The position numbers were made by a program, and so were the translations under genes. A stretch of 64,000 nt of DNA. Source: Paenilisteria newyorkensis. GTDB taxonomy: Bacteria > Bacillota > Bacilli > Lactobacillales > Listeriaceae. The number at the start of each line of letters is the position of its first letter. Position 1 is the first letter of the stretch. The notes under the pieces were generated by a model. The model was not told where the DNA came from. It was given only the letters and a program-made list of their open reading frames with translations, and did no database searches. Positions 47,061 to 55,721 of the stretch are shown here, piece by piece. The DNA is taken from the NCBI RefSeq assembly GCF_000766145.1, contig NZ_JNFB01000012.1:1-64000 (forward strand). Direction: 5' to 3'.

Positions 47061-47100
47061 GTACTCGCAAACACAATCTAAAAGAAGGACGTGAACGAAG

Positions 47101-48204
47101 ATGAGAATTAGTGTCGTGAAAGAAATCAAGGCGGGCGAGGCTCGTGTTGGTATGACGCCTGAAAACGCGGCGGTATTGGTGAACCAAGGGAACGTTGTAT
47201 TAGTAGAACAAGATGCTGGGATTGGTTCCGGTTATACAAATCAAGAATATGTGGACGCTGGTGCGACGCTTGTTGATCAAGCAGAAGCATGGATGGCGGA
47301 CATGGTTGTCAAAGTGAAAGAGCCACAGCCTTCCGAATATCCGTTTTTCAAGCGAGGTCAGATTATCTGGGGATTTCTTCATTTAGCCGCGTCGAAACCG
47401 TGTGTGGAAGCCCTTTTAAAAGCAGGTGCCACAGCGATTGGCGGGGAAACGATTGAAAAAGATGGCGTGCTTACGTTGTTAAAACCAATGAGCGCGATTG
47501 CAGGACGTCGAGCGATTTTCATGGGTGCGTATTATTTGGAAAAACAACATCAAGGTGAGGGAATCTTGCTATCTGGAATTGAAAATATCCCGGCTGGTGA
47601 GGTGGTGATTCTTGGTGGGGGAAACGCAGCGATCAACGCGTGCGATATGGCGATTGGAATTGGCTGTAGCGTGACGATTTTGGAGTTGAATCCAGAACGA
47701 ATTGCGTATTTAACGGAACATTACGCAGGGAAATCAGTCACAATTTTGCCATCGACAACGGAAAATCTCGAGCGGGAAATCCAGAAGGCGGACGTCTTTA
47801 TTTCGACAATCCTCATTCCTGGAGCGAAACCGCCAAAAATAGTCAAGGAATCTATGGTGAAATCGATGAAACCGGGCAGCGTCATTGTTGATATCGCTAT
47901 CGATCAAGGCGGAACGGTGGAAACCATCGAGCACTATACGACGCATGATGATCCGATTTTTATCAAGCATGGTGTGCTTCATTATGCGGTTCCAAACATG
48001 CCGGGTGCGACGCCTAGAACCTCGACCATGGCGCTGGCAACGGGGAACCTTCCGTATTTATCAGCCATCGCGGAAAAAGGACTGGAACAAGCCTTACGCG
48101 CAGATGTTTCTTTGGCAAGTGGGCTGAACATTCATCAAGGGAACATCATGTCAAAAAGCCTCGCCGACACGTTAGGAATGGAATATAGTGAGGTACTCCA
48201 ATGA
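47101..48204 (+). CDS. ald: alanine dehydrogenase
   Basis: The 367-residue protein has MRISVVKEIKAGEARVGMTPENAA, KVKEPQPSEY (substrate Lys), FLHLAAS, MSAIAGRRA and the NAD-binding VVILGGGNAAINACDMA. Many homologues read GxGxxG here, so the Gly-Gly-Gly-Asn start is a small variant. It deaminates L-alanine to pyruvate and ammonia with NAD. It is coupled to the threonine deaminase by an ATGA overlap. A strong promoter lies 40-70 bp upstream, divergent from the PRD regulator gene. Confidence 0.95.
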   Translation: MRISVVKEIKAGEARVGMTPENAAVLVNQGNVVLVEQDAGIGSGYTNQEYVDAGATLVDQAEAWMADMVVKVKEPQPSEYPFFKRGQIIWGFLHLAASKPCVEALLKAGATAIGGETIEKDGVLTLLKPMSAIAGRRAIFMGAYYLEKQHQGEGILLSGIENIPAGEVVILGGGNAAINACDMAIGIGCSVTILELNPERIAYLTEHYAGKSVTILPSTTENLEREIQKADVFISTILIPGAKPPKIVKESMVKSMKPGSVIVDIAIDQGGTVETIEHYTTHDDPIFIKHGVLHYAVPNMPGATPRTSTMALATGNLPYLSAIAEKGLEQALRADVSLASGLNIHQGNIMSKSLADTLGMEYSEVLQ

Positions 48205-49202
48205 TGAAAACCGACGAATATGTGACGATTTGGGACATTAATAAAGCGAAAGAAGTGCTTCAAGATAACGCCCGCAAAACACCGCTTGTAAAATCATTCT
48301 ACTTAACAAGTGTGGCAGAAGCAAACGTTTACCTAAAGTTAGAAAACATGCAATTAACTGGCTCTTTCAAATTCCGTGGTGCTTATAACAAAATCGCGGC
48401 CTTGACGACGACCGAAAAGGAGCACGGTGTCATCGCTTGTTCAGCAGGAAATCACGCGCAAGGCGTTGCTCTGTCCTCAAAATTACTCGGAATCAATAGT
48501 AAAATCGTGATGCCTGAAACCGCGCCACAAGCTAAAATCGATGCAACGAGAGGTTATGGTTCGGACGTTGTTTTATATGGGCAAACGTTTGATGAAGCCA
48601 AAGAGAAATGCATCGAAATCGCGGAGAAAACAGGACGCACCTTTTTGCATCCATATGACGATCCGGCGGTGATTGCTGGGCAAGGAACGATTGGTTTGGA
48701 GATTTTGGACAACATGTGGGATGTCGATACGGTTATCGTGCCAATTGGTGGCGGTGGTTTAATATCGGGCATCGCGATTGCGCTGAAATCGTTTAATCCG
48801 AACATTCGCATTATCGGCGTGCAAGCGGAAAATGTGCATGGAATGAAATCGTCGTTTGATGCTGAAAAAATCACGCCGCATTACGCAGCGCCAACGATGG
48901 CAGATGGCTGTGCGGTGAAAGTTCCTGGGGACATCACGTTTTCTATTGTGAAAGAATTGGTAGACGAGATCATCACGGTTTCGGAAGACGAGTTAGAACA
49001 AGCGATGAAAGATTTGCTACAGCGTGGAAAAGCGGTTGTTGAAGGCGCCGGGGCACTCAGCACGGCCGCACTCGTTTCCGATAAAATAACAGATTATGTG
49101 AAAGGCAAAAATGTTGTTTGCATCATATCTGGCGGAAATGTTGATTTAGAGCGAATTTCTCAAGTTTGCGAACATTTCTTTTCTAGCGAAGTTGTCGAGT
49201 AA
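48201..49202 (+). CDS. tdcB: catabolic threonine ammonia-lyase
   Basis: The 333-residue PLP enzyme has the Lys in GSFKFRGAYNKI, ACSAGNHAQGVA, and the PLP-phosphate loop IGGGGLISGIA. The C-terminal regulatory ACT-like domain of biosynthetic IlvA is absent, which points to the catabolic TdcB type that makes 2-oxobutyrate and ammonia from threonine (and pyruvate from serine). The start overlaps the ald stop (ATGA); a second ATG follows at once. Together with ald it forms a two-gene deaminating operon. Confidence 0.92.
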   Translation: MMKTDEYVTIWDINKAKEVLQDNARKTPLVKSFYLTSVAEANVYLKLENMQLTGSFKFRGAYNKIAALTTTEKEHGVIACSAGNHAQGVALSSKLLGINSKIVMPETAPQAKIDATRGYGSDVVLYGQTFDEAKEKCIEIAEKTGRTFLHPYDDPAVIAGQGTIGLEILDNMWDVDTVIVPIGGGGLISGIAIALKSFNPNIRIIGVQAENVHGMKSSFDAEKITPHYAAPTMADGCAVKVPGDITFSIVKELVDEIITVSEDELEQAMKDLLQRGKAVVEGAGALSTAALVSDKITDYVKGKNVVCIISGGNVDLERISQVCEHFFSSEVVE

Positions 49203-49283
49203 TAGTAATCACAATCATTGTAACTAGTTGCTAAAGTGGGTATACTTAGAAAAACAGTACTATCCGTAGAAGGAGTGAGTGCA

Positions 49284-49514
49284 ATGAAGGTACAGTGGCA
49301 AGTGATTGTTGGGATTATTATAGCTATTTTGATTCTTGTGTTTGGAACGACGAACATGGGAACAGTAGATGTCAAATTATTATTCTGGACGGTGCAATGG
49401 CCGCTTATTATCGTGATTCTAGGCTCGGTCGCAGCGGGCATTATCATGGTGCTTTGCTTTAATTATTACAGATCGAGAAAGAAGAAAAAAAGCGTGAAAG
49501 TCAAAGCAAAATAA
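49284..49514 (+). CDS. LapA-domain small membrane protein
   Basis: The start is ATG 49284, after GAAGGAGTGAGTGC, giving 76 residues. Two transmembrane helices (VIVGIIIAILILVFG; LIIVILGSVAAGIIMVLCF) enclose NMGTVDVKLLFWTVQWPL, the typical LapA/DUF1049 pattern. The C-terminal tail is strongly basic (RSRKKKKSVKVKAK). In E. coli LapA acts with LapB in envelope homeostasis; the Firmicute proteins are uncharacterised. A terminator follows. Confidence 0.88.
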   Translation: MKVQWQVIVGIIIAILILVFGTTNMGTVDVKLLFWTVQWPLIIVILGSVAAGIIMVLCFNYYRSRKKKKSVKVKAK

Positions 49515-49528
49515 GCATATGTACAAAA

Positions 49529-49563
49529 AATCTCCAAAGGTTGTTCCTAAACCTTTGGAGATT
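49529..49563. terminator. two-way intrinsic terminator
   Basis: AATCTCCAAAGG-ttgttcctaaa-CCTTTGGAGATT, 12-bp perfect stem between the convergent genes lapA-like and the 56-residue ORF. Confidence 0.88.
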
Positions 49564-49569
49564 AGTATT

Positions 49570-49740
49570 TTATTTTAGAATTTTTCGGTGAAATTGTTGG
49601 TGAGAATCCTGCACTTGTTGGTGCGGTTTCCCATGTAAATTTTCGGCGAATGGCTTTTTCTCTTTGTCCTTTGGAAGAGCGTCACTGATTTTCGGTGTGT
49701 GAATCGCTTGCGAGGTCTGACTTTTTTTAGAATTGGTCAT
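49570..49740 (-). CDS. 56-residue hydrophilic protein, unknown
   Basis: A small ORF with an excellent site (AAAGGAGG, 8 nt before ATG) and a terminator shared with lapA. The product begins MTNSKKSQTSQAI and is rich in Lys, Gln, His, Asp and Pro, without a hydrophobic segment; the middle reads KPFAENLHGKPHQQ. It is likely a soluble, perhaps disordered, protein. It has the look of small Bacillales proteins of unknown function, but I recognise no family. Too short for most automatic annotations. Confidence 0.65.
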   Translation of the reverse strand: MTNSKKSQTSQAIHTPKISDALPKDKEKKPFAENLHGKPHQQVQDSHQQFHRKILK

Positions 49741-49860
49741 TTTTTAAAACCTCCTTTGTTGTTCCTTACCCTGAGGGCGGAGAGTTAAAACACAGATTTT
49801 GGATTGGAAGTTTCTCATTAGATGGGAGGCTTTTTTGTTTGTGCATTTGAAAACATGTCC

Positions 49861-49921
49861 TTGACAAGCAGAAGTGTTTCTATTAGAATAGGTTCTGTAA
49901 ACGATAATGAAAATCATTCTC
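49861..49921 (+). promoter_or_regulatory. promoter and Fur box of the siderophore importer
   Basis: TTGACA (49861-49866), 17 bp, TAGAAT (49884-49889). GATAATGAAAATCATTCTC (49903-49921) matches the 19-bp Fur consensus GATAATGATAATCATTATC at 17 positions and lies just downstream of the expected start site, where bound Fur-Fe would block transcription. Confidence 0.9.
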
Positions 49922-49942
49922 AATTAAAAGGCGGGTGATTAC

Positions 49943-50893
49943 TTGAAGAGAGCGATACTTATTATTGTGTTTTTATTATTGGCATTGCTTTCGGTGTTCG
50001 TTGGCGTGCAGAAGATTTCTATTGTACATATTTTTGAATTGACGCGGGAACAGTGGGACATTATTTGGATAAGTCGGATTCCTAGGCTTGTGAGTATTAT
50101 TTTGGCCGGAGCTGGGATTAGTATTTGTGGGATGATTATGCAGAGTTTGACGCAGAATAAGTTTGTTTCACCAACGACGGCGGGGACGATGGATGCTGCG
50201 AGATTAGGGATATTGGTGTCTTTGCTTGTTTTTACAACGGCGAGTCCTTTGGTGAAAATGGGTGTGGCGTTTCTGTTTGCGCTTCTCGGGACATTTATAT
50301 TTATGCAGATTTTGGAGCGAATTCCGTTTAAAGATACGATTTTTATTCCGCTTGTTGGGTTGATGTTCGGCGGGATTCTCAGTTCGATTACGACGTTCTT
50401 TGCGTATAAGTTTGATTTGATTCAAAATATTTCTTCGTGGCTTCAAGGGGATTTCTCGATGGTGCTAAAAGGGCGATATGAGCTGCTTTACGTTGCGGTT
50501 CCGCTGATTGTGATTGCGTATTTGTATGCGAATCAGCTCACGGTTGCTGGGATGGGGGAGACGTTTTCGCGGAATTTGGGATTGTCTTATAAGGCGATTA
50601 TGCGGATTGGATTGGTGATAGTTGCGTTTATTACGGCGTCTGTGGTTCTGACGGTTGGCATGATACCTTTTCTTGGCTTGATTGTACCGAATATTGTGTC
50701 GATTTATCGCGGGGATAATATTAAGAAAACTTTGTTTGATACGGCGGTTTTTGGTGCGACTTTCTTGCTGTTTTGTGACGTGCTCGGTCGGGTGATTATT
50801 TATCCGTACGAAATTTCGATTAGTTTGATGGTTGGGATTATTGGGAGCGCGATTTTTATTTATCTGCTAATGAGGAGAAAAGCTTATGCGTAA
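49943..50893 (+). CDS. iron-siderophore ABC permease, YclN-like
   Basis: The 316-residue FecCD-type permease has 9-10 helices. KFVSPTTAGTMDAARLGILVSLL, LQGDFSMVLKGRYELLY and the C-terminal MRRKAYA correspond closely to my recollection of Bacillus YclN, the petrobactin importer permease. It starts 22 bp after the Fur box (the start codon is TTG at 49943, after GGCGGGTGA). The next permease gene overlaps it by 8 nt. Sense-strand codons are strongly G/T-ending. Confidence 0.9.
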   Translation: MKRAILIIVFLLLALLSVFVGVQKISIVHIFELTREQWDIIWISRIPRLVSIILAGAGISICGMIMQSLTQNKFVSPTTAGTMDAARLGILVSLLVFTTASPLVKMGVAFLFALLGTFIFMQILERIPFKDTIFIPLVGLMFGGILSSITTFFAYKFDLIQNISSWLQGDFSMVLKGRYELLYVAVPLIVIAYLYANQLTVAGMGETFSRNLGLSYKAIMRIGLVIVAFITASVVLTVGMIPFLGLIVPNIVSIYRGDNIKKTLFDTAVFGATFLLFCDVLGRVIIYPYEISISLMVGIIGSAIFIYLLMRRKAYA

Positions 50894-51827
50894 AAATTGG
50901 ATTTTAGCAGGTATTGTTGTGTTTTTGATGGCGGGTTATTTGTTTTTGTTCATGGGTGGAAGTCCGGCGTTTGCGCTGGAACTGAGGTCGACGAAGCTGA
51001 TTGCGATTGTGTTTACGGGGATTGCGATTGCGGTTTCGACGGTGGTTTTCCAGACGATTACGCAGAATAAGATTTTGACGCCTTCGATTATGGGGCTGGA
51101 TTCGTTATACATGTTATTGCAGACGTCGCTCGTGTTTCTTTTTGGGTCACAGGCGTTGATGCGGGCTGGAAGTGGGCGCTGGAATTTCTTTTTATCGGTC
51201 GTTTTGATGATGGGATTTGCACTTGTTTTATACTGGTTGATGTTTAAGCGGAATGGACGGAATATTTATTTCTTGCTGCTGGTCGGGATTGTGTGCGGGA
51301 CGTTTTTCTCTAGTTTTTCATCGTTTATGGAGATGTTGATTGATCCGAATGAGTTCCAGATTGTGCAGGATAAGATGTTTGCGAGTTTTAATAATGTGAA
51401 TACGTCGATTTTGGCGATTGCAATCCTTATTTTCGTAGCGGCGATGCTTTATTTGTTGCGATTTGTGAAGTATTTGGATGTGCTGGCGCTGGGCAAGGAT
51501 CACGCGGTGAATTTGGGCGTTCCGTATAACAAAATTGTGAAACAGTTGCTGCTCATTATCGTGGTGCTGGTCTCGGTTGCGACGGCGCTCGTTGGACCGA
51601 TTACGTTTTTAGGATTGATTGTGGCGAATGTGGCGTATCAATTTTTGAAAACGCATCGGCATGTGACGTTGCTTGTTGGGGCGAGCTTGATAAGTCTGGT
51701 GGCGCTCGTTGGTGGGCAGTTGTTGGCGGAGCGGGTGTTCCATTTCGATACGCCGATCAGTGTGATTATTAACCTGTGCGGCGGCGTGTATTTCTTGTAT
51801 TTGCTTTTGAGAGGGGCGAAATTATGA
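50886..51827 (+). CDS. iron-siderophore ABC permease, YclO-like
   Basis: The 313-residue FecCD-type permease is the second of the heterodimer. KILTPSIMGLDSLYMLLQT and the cytoplasmic loop ALGKDHAVNLGVPYNK (interaction with the ATPase) are visible, as is GPITFLGLIVANVAYQFLKTHRH. It overlaps the first permease by 8 nt and the ATPase gene by 4 nt, so the three are translationally coupled. Confidence 0.9.
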   Translation: MRKNWILAGIVVFLMAGYLFLFMGGSPAFALELRSTKLIAIVFTGIAIAVSTVVFQTITQNKILTPSIMGLDSLYMLLQTSLVFLFGSQALMRAGSGRWNFFLSVVLMMGFALVLYWLMFKRNGRNIYFLLLVGIVCGTFFSSFSSFMEMLIDPNEFQIVQDKMFASFNNVNTSILAIAILIFVAAMLYLLRFVKYLDVLALGKDHAVNLGVPYNKIVKQLLLIIVVLVSVATALVGPITFLGLIVANVAYQFLKTHRHVTLLVGASLISLVALVGGQLLAERVFHFDTPISVIINLCGGVYFLYLLLRGAKL

Positions 51828-52582
51828 TTGAAGTGCGGAACTTAGGAAAAAAATATGGGACAAAAAATGTGCTTCAAGCGGTTGATTTGGTGATTCCTGA
51901 GAAGCAGATCGTGTCGTTTATCGGGGCAAATGGCGCTGGAAAAAGTACGTTGTTGTCGATTATTGCGCGGTTGATGAAAGCGGATAGTGGCGAGGTGTTG
52001 GTGGATGGCGTGGCGCTCGGTGATTGGAAGTCGGATGATTTGGCGAAACGGTTGTCGATTTTGAAGCAGAGTAATCATGTCACGATGCGTTTGACAGTGC
52101 GAGATTTGGTGGCTTTTGGGCGGTTTCCGCATTCGAAGGGACGCTTGCAAAAGGATGATGAGGCGTTTATCGAGATGGCGCTGGATTATATGGAATTGCG
52201 GGATTTGGCGTCGCGCTATTTGGATGAGCTTAGTGGTGGTCAGCAGCAGCGGGCGTATATTGCGATGATTATTGCGCAGAATACGGATTATATTTTGCTG
52301 GATGAGCCACTGAATAATTTGGATATGAAACATTCGGTGCAAATTATGCAGTTGTTGCGGCGTTTGGTGGATGAGCTGGGCAAGACGGTGTTGCTGGTTT
52401 TGCATGATATTAATTTTGCGTCGTGTTATTCGGATTCGATTGTGGCTTTGAAGAATGGCGCGGTTGTGGCGAATGGCAGCACGGCGGAGATGATTCAGGA
52501 AGACGTGTTGGCGCAGGTTTTTGATATGCATATTCCGATTTCGTTGATTAATAATGACCGGATTGGCGTGTATTTTAAATAA
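51824..52582 (+). CDS. iron-siderophore ABC ATPase, YclP-like
   Basis: ATG 51824 overlaps the permease stop (ATGA); a longer frame from 51776 lies wholly in the permease. The 252-residue protein has Walker A GANGAGKST, Q-loop LKQSNH, signature LSGGQQQRAYIA, Walker B YILLDEPLNNLD and H-loop VLHDIN. It energises siderophore uptake. Its stop is followed by AAAGGAGGTGAGGG, a perfect ribosome site with no ORF at normal distance. Confidence 0.95.
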   Translation: MIEVRNLGKKYGTKNVLQAVDLVIPEKQIVSFIGANGAGKSTLLSIIARLMKADSGEVLVDGVALGDWKSDDLAKRLSILKQSNHVTMRLTVRDLVAFGRFPHSKGRLQKDDEAFIEMALDYMELRDLASRYLDELSGGQQQRAYIAMIIAQNTDYILLDEPLNNLDMKHSVQIMQLLRRLVDELGKTVLLVLHDINFASCYSDSIVALKNGAVVANGSTAEMIQEDVLAQVFDMHIPISLINNDRIGVYFK

Positions 52583-52661
52583 AGGAGGTGAGGGCGCGAA
52601 ACGGTTGGTATGACAAGGAATAATAGCTTCAAAAATAGATAAATAAGGGTGGTTAAAGTAG

Positions 52662-53603
52662 ATGAAGAAATTAGTAATGGTCGCAATGTTGATGCTTTTG
52701 ACGGTGTTTGCGGTTGCTTGTGGGACGGATGAAAAGACGAATGCGGACGCGGAAAAAACAGCGAAGGAATTAACGATTAAGCACGAACTTGGCGATACGA
52801 AAGTGAAGCAAAACCCTGGAAAAGTGGTTGTTTTTGATTTTGGAACACTTGATACGTTGCAGGCACTCGATTTGTCTAAAAATGTGACTGGTTTGCCGAA
52901 ACAATCTTTGCCGAAGTATTTGGATGCTTTTGCGAGTGATAAATACGCGGATCTTGGCGGTTTGAAAGAGCCTGATTTTGAGAAAATAAACGAGGCGGCA
53001 CCGGATTTGAACATTATTTCTGGGCGCCAATCCGATTCTTATGATAAATTTTCCGATATTGCACCAACGATTTATCAAGGTGTGGACACGAAGGATTATA
53101 TGAAGTCGTTCCAAGCGAATGTGAACACGGTGGCTAGTTTGTTTGGAAAAGAGGACGAAGCGAAGAAGCAATTGGATGCGATTGACAAGCAGGTTGCGGA
53201 TGTAAAAGCGAGCGTGCCAGCTGGTAAAACGGGATTAATTATCTTGGCGAACGATGGAAAAATGAGTGCGTATGGCCCTGGTTCGCGCTTTGGATTGATT
53301 CATGATGTACTTGGTGTGACGCCGGCGGATCCGAAAATTGAAGCGTCAACGCATGGTCAAAGTATTTCTTCCGAGTATATTGCGGAGAAAAATCCAGATT
53401 ACTTGTATGTGATCGACCGCGGTGCAGCGATTGGTGGGGAATCTTCCGCGAAATCAGTTGTTGAGAATGATTTAGTGAAAAAGACGAATGCTTATAAAAA
53501 TGGCAATATTGTTTACTTAAATCCAGAGTATTGGTACTTGTCTGGAGGCGGGTTAGAGTCTGTTTCGGAAATGGTGAAAGAGGTTGGAGATAGCTTTAAA
53601 TAA
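52662..53603 (+). CDS. siderophore-binding lipoprotein, YclQ-like
   Basis: The 313-residue protein has a lipoprotein signal (LTVFAVACG, Cys20) and the FhuD/FepB-type fold: KVVVFDFGTLDTLQALDL, GLKEPDFEKINEAAPDLNIIS, GLIILANDGKMSAYGPGSR. It would capture the ferric siderophore outside the membrane and deliver it to the permeases. Homology by gene order suggests the petrobactin/catecholate-binding YclQ type. It lies 79 bp after the ATPase gene and ends the operon. Confidence 0.92.
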   Translation: MKKLVMVAMLMLLTVFAVACGTDEKTNADAEKTAKELTIKHELGDTKVKQNPGKVVVFDFGTLDTLQALDLSKNVTGLPKQSLPKYLDAFASDKYADLGGLKEPDFEKINEAAPDLNIISGRQSDSYDKFSDIAPTIYQGVDTKDYMKSFQANVNTVASLFGKEDEAKKQLDAIDKQVADVKASVPAGKTGLIILANDGKMSAYGPGSRFGLIHDVLGVTPADPKIEASTHGQSISSEYIAEKNPDYLYVIDRGAAIGGESSAKSVVENDLVKKTNAYKNGNIVYLNPEYWYLSGGGLESVSEMVKEVGDSFK

Positions 53604-53605
53604 GG

Positions 53606-53645
53606 AGGAAAAACTGCTCCGCGACATATGTCGCTGAGCAGTTTT
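53606..53645. terminator. two-way terminator
   Basis: AAAACTGCTC-cg-CGAC-atat-GTCG-ct-GAGCAGTTTT between the convergent binding-protein and acetyltransferase genes. Confidence 0.88.
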
Positions 53646-54198
53646 ATTTGGCGTTATATTCTTCTTTTAAAATAGCGTAATAAGCGTCGTCTACGAATTC
53701 TTCTTTGACGTAGCGGCTTTTTCGAAGTGTGCCTTCGTAAGTCATACCTAGTCGCTGCATGACTTTTCCGGAGGCGGGGTTGCGGACGTCGTGCATGGCG
53801 TAAACGCGTTCTAGTTGTAGTGTTTGGAAAGCAAGATCGAGGATAGCGCGCGCAGCTTCGATCATGTACCCATGGCCCCAGTAATCGCGATGGAGGACGT
53901 AGCCGAGACAACCGCTTCGGTTCATCGGATCAATGCGAATATCGATGGTACCGATAAATTTGCCAGTTTCAGCGAGTTCTATCCCGTATTTTCCGATTGG
54001 AGACGCGACGAAATACTCGGCGATTTTTTGACGGGTTATCTCGATGGATGGATGTGTATCAAAAACAAAGCGTGTATTTTCATCATCAGAGGCGTATTCG
54101 AACATGTCTTTTGCGTCGGCGAGCGTTATTGGGCGTAAGATGAGTCGTTCGGTGTGAATGATTTGATGTTCCACTAACAAGTAAGTAAAGCTTTCCAT
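53644..54198 (-). CDS. GNAT acetyltransferase, RimJ/RimL-like
   Basis: The 184-residue protein has the RimJ/L pattern: TERLILRPITLADAKDMFEY near residue 17, GYVLHRDYWGHGYMIEAARAIL (acetyl-CoA loop) and RNPASGKVMQRLGMTYEGTLR. Family members acetylate N-terminal amines of ribosomal proteins or small molecules and antibiotics; the substrate is not predictable. AAAGGAGGG precedes the start at 54198. Single gene with a shared terminator. Confidence 0.9.
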   Translation of the reverse strand: MESFTYLLVEHQIIHTERLILRPITLADAKDMFEYASDDENTRFVFDTHPSIEITRQKIAEYFVASPIGKYGIELAETGKFIGTIDIRIDPMNRSGCLGYVLHRDYWGHGYMIEAARAILDLAFQTLQLERVYAMHDVRNPASGKVMQRLGMTYEGTLRKSRYVKEEFVDDAYYAILKEEYNAK

Positions 54199-54324
54199 TT
54201 TCGTTCCCTCCTTTTGGGTATTGTTGCTTATTTTAGCACATTTATAGTGGCGATTAAAGTCTATATTGAAAGTTTTTTATAATATGCTATGATGAAGTTA
54301 TTATATAAAAAGGGAGGCTTTTCC

Positions 54325-55128
54325 ATGTTAAAAGAAAAACTTGAAAAATTGGTAGCACCTGAAATTGTAGATCGGATTCTTGCGACGGAAGTAGAACGGA
54401 TTTTGTTGTCTTGTGAAGGCGATGGGGAGTTAGGATTGACTGATAGTAAGGCGGGCGGGCGTGGCTATGTGCCTAAATCTATGGAATATCCACGTAATAA
54501 CGACGGGGGTCCTCTTAGTTTGCTGGCGCAGATTAATTTTTCAGAAATGCCTGATTTGGAGGACTTTCCGAAAACGGGATTGTTAGCGTTTTACATTGAT
54601 TATTTCGATGATTTGACTGGGCTTGATTTTGATGATCAGACGTGTCAAAATGGCTTCCGAGTTTTGTATTTTGAAACAGCGGATGAGGCTAGTTATTCAG
54701 CAGAGGAACAGGATACTTTTTTTGCGTCGGTGGATGAGGCGTTTTATCCAATTGTGGATGGTGAATTTCGTTTACAAGGGGAAATCCAGAAACAAGTGGC
54801 TTTGAAAGATAGTTATGATTTTAAGCAGGCGTATGGCGGTGAGTTTTATGATTTGATGGATACGTGGACTGGTGAGGATGAGGATAAGGTGGACGCGCTG
54901 TTTGAATTGGATAGTAGCAGTAGTCAGCTTGGCGGTTATCCGTTTTTCACGCAAGAAGATCCGCGGCTTAGTGATGAGAAGGCGCATCACGACACGTTGT
55001 TATTTCAGCTAGATTCAGTTGATGGTATTATGTGGGGGGATATGGGTGTTGGCAACTTCTTTATTAACCGGGAAGATTTGAAGCGAAAAGATTTCTCGAA
55101 TGTGTTATATAACTGGGATTGTTATTGA
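54325..55128 (+). CDS. YwqG-family (DUF1963) protein
   Basis: ATG 54325 follows GGGAGGC; the longer frame from 54289 covers the promoter (TATGAT). The 267-residue acidic protein shows KSMEYPRNNDGGPLSLLAQINFSEMP, FYIDYFDDLTG, GGYPFFTQEDPR, LLFQLDSVDGIMWGDMGVGNFFI. These are the DUF1963/YwqG hallmarks, as in immunity- and SMI1-like contexts. Function is unknown; it is cytoplasmic. A copy of its last codon plus 3' sequence recurs at 57016-57059. Confidence 0.88.
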   Translation: MLKEKLEKLVAPEIVDRILATEVERILLSCEGDGELGLTDSKAGGRGYVPKSMEYPRNNDGGPLSLLAQINFSEMPDLEDFPKTGLLAFYIDYFDDLTGLDFDDQTCQNGFRVLYFETADEASYSAEEQDTFFASVDEAFYPIVDGEFRLQGEIQKQVALKDSYDFKQAYGGEFYDLMDTWTGEDEDKVDALFELDSSSSQLGGYPFFTQEDPRLSDEKAHHDTLLFQLDSVDGIMWGDMGVGNFFINREDLKRKDFSNVLYNWDCY

Positions 55129-55157
55129 TTTTAAGGGGGGCGTGTGTTGTTCCTAAA
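55121..55157 (+). repeat. left copy of a direct repeat flanking the padR-SEDS pair
   Basis: GTTATTGATTTTAAGGG followed by GTGTTGTTCCTAAA, matching the right copy at 57016-57059. The terminator half-stem between the two blocks is reduced here. It includes the ywqG stop codon. Confidence 0.7.
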
Positions 55158-55205
55158 TGAGATTTTAGAGCAAATAGCTAATTTCCAAAGTTAAGTCCTG
55201 TAATA

Positions 55206-55248
55206 AATGTTGGGGTAGAAAATAATCTGCCTCAGCATTTTTTTTGTT
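55206..55248 (+). terminator. intrinsic terminator
   Basis: ATGTTGGGGTAGA-aaataa-TCTGCCTCAGCAT (G-T pairs included) and a run of eight T. Confidence 0.8.
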
Positions 55249-55296
55249 CTTATTTCTAAATAGCAGGTGTAGAATCAAAAAGCTATATCCAAAGAA

Positions 55297-55345
55297 TTGA
55301 CACGCATTAATTTATAATATAATATATACATAGAATTACTATGCA
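55297..55345 (+). promoter_or_regulatory. padR promoter with dyad operator
   Basis: TTGACA (55297-55302), 17 bp, TAATAT (55320-55325), followed by the dyad TACATAG-aatta-CTATGCA (55327-55345). This is an ATGT/ACAT-like arrangement as bound by PadR proteins. Autoregulation is likely. Confidence 0.65.
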
Positions 55346-55376
55346 TATGTGATATATGTATCGGAGGGAGACTGTT

Positions 55377-55721
55377 ATGAAGATTAGTAAAGAGTTGCTA
55401 AAAGGTAGTACCACCACGCTTATTTTAAGCCTACTCCATTCAAAACCAATGTATGGCTATGAAATTATTAAAGAGTTGGAAAGGAAGTCTGAGGGAATTT
55501 TTAGTCTTAAAGAAGGAACGATTTATCCCCTTCTGCATACGCTTGAAGATAAAGGCTTGATTATTTCTTATTGGGAAGAAGGTCAAGGGAAGAGAAAGAG
55601 AAAATACTATAATATCAACGAAAAAGGTAAGGAATTTATAAAAGAAAAAAAGGAAGAATGGTCCATCTTTAAAACGGCAGTGGACGAAGTGTTGAAAGGA
55701 GAGAAAACGGTATGCGATTAG
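55377..55721 (+). CDS. PadR-family regulator, LstR-like
   Basis: ATG 55377 follows CGGAGGGAG; the longer frame from 55356 lacks a site. The 114-residue winged-helix protein shows LILSLLHSKPMYGYEIIKELE, EGTIYPLLHTLEDKGLI and RKYYNINEKGKEFI. PadR proteins of this short type are usually paired with a membrane protein carrying a HAAS/permease-prefix domain, as here. The gene overlaps the next by 10 nt. In L. monocytogenes I recall LstR next to a RodA-like gene and the ECF sigma factor SigC; no sigma gene is present here. Confidence 0.9.
   Translation: MKISKELLKGSTTTLILSLLHSKPMYGYEIIKELERKSEGIFSLKEGTIYPLLHTLEDKGLIISYWEEGQGKRKRKYYNINEKGKEFIKEKKEEWSIFKTAVDEVLKGEKTVCD

Noticed and set aside
52583-52661. 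Perfect AAAGGAGGTGA after the YclP-like ATPase
   Set aside because: The only downstream frames are about 10 codons long and at wrong distance. Possibly a relic of the binding-protein ribosome site; no gene supported.
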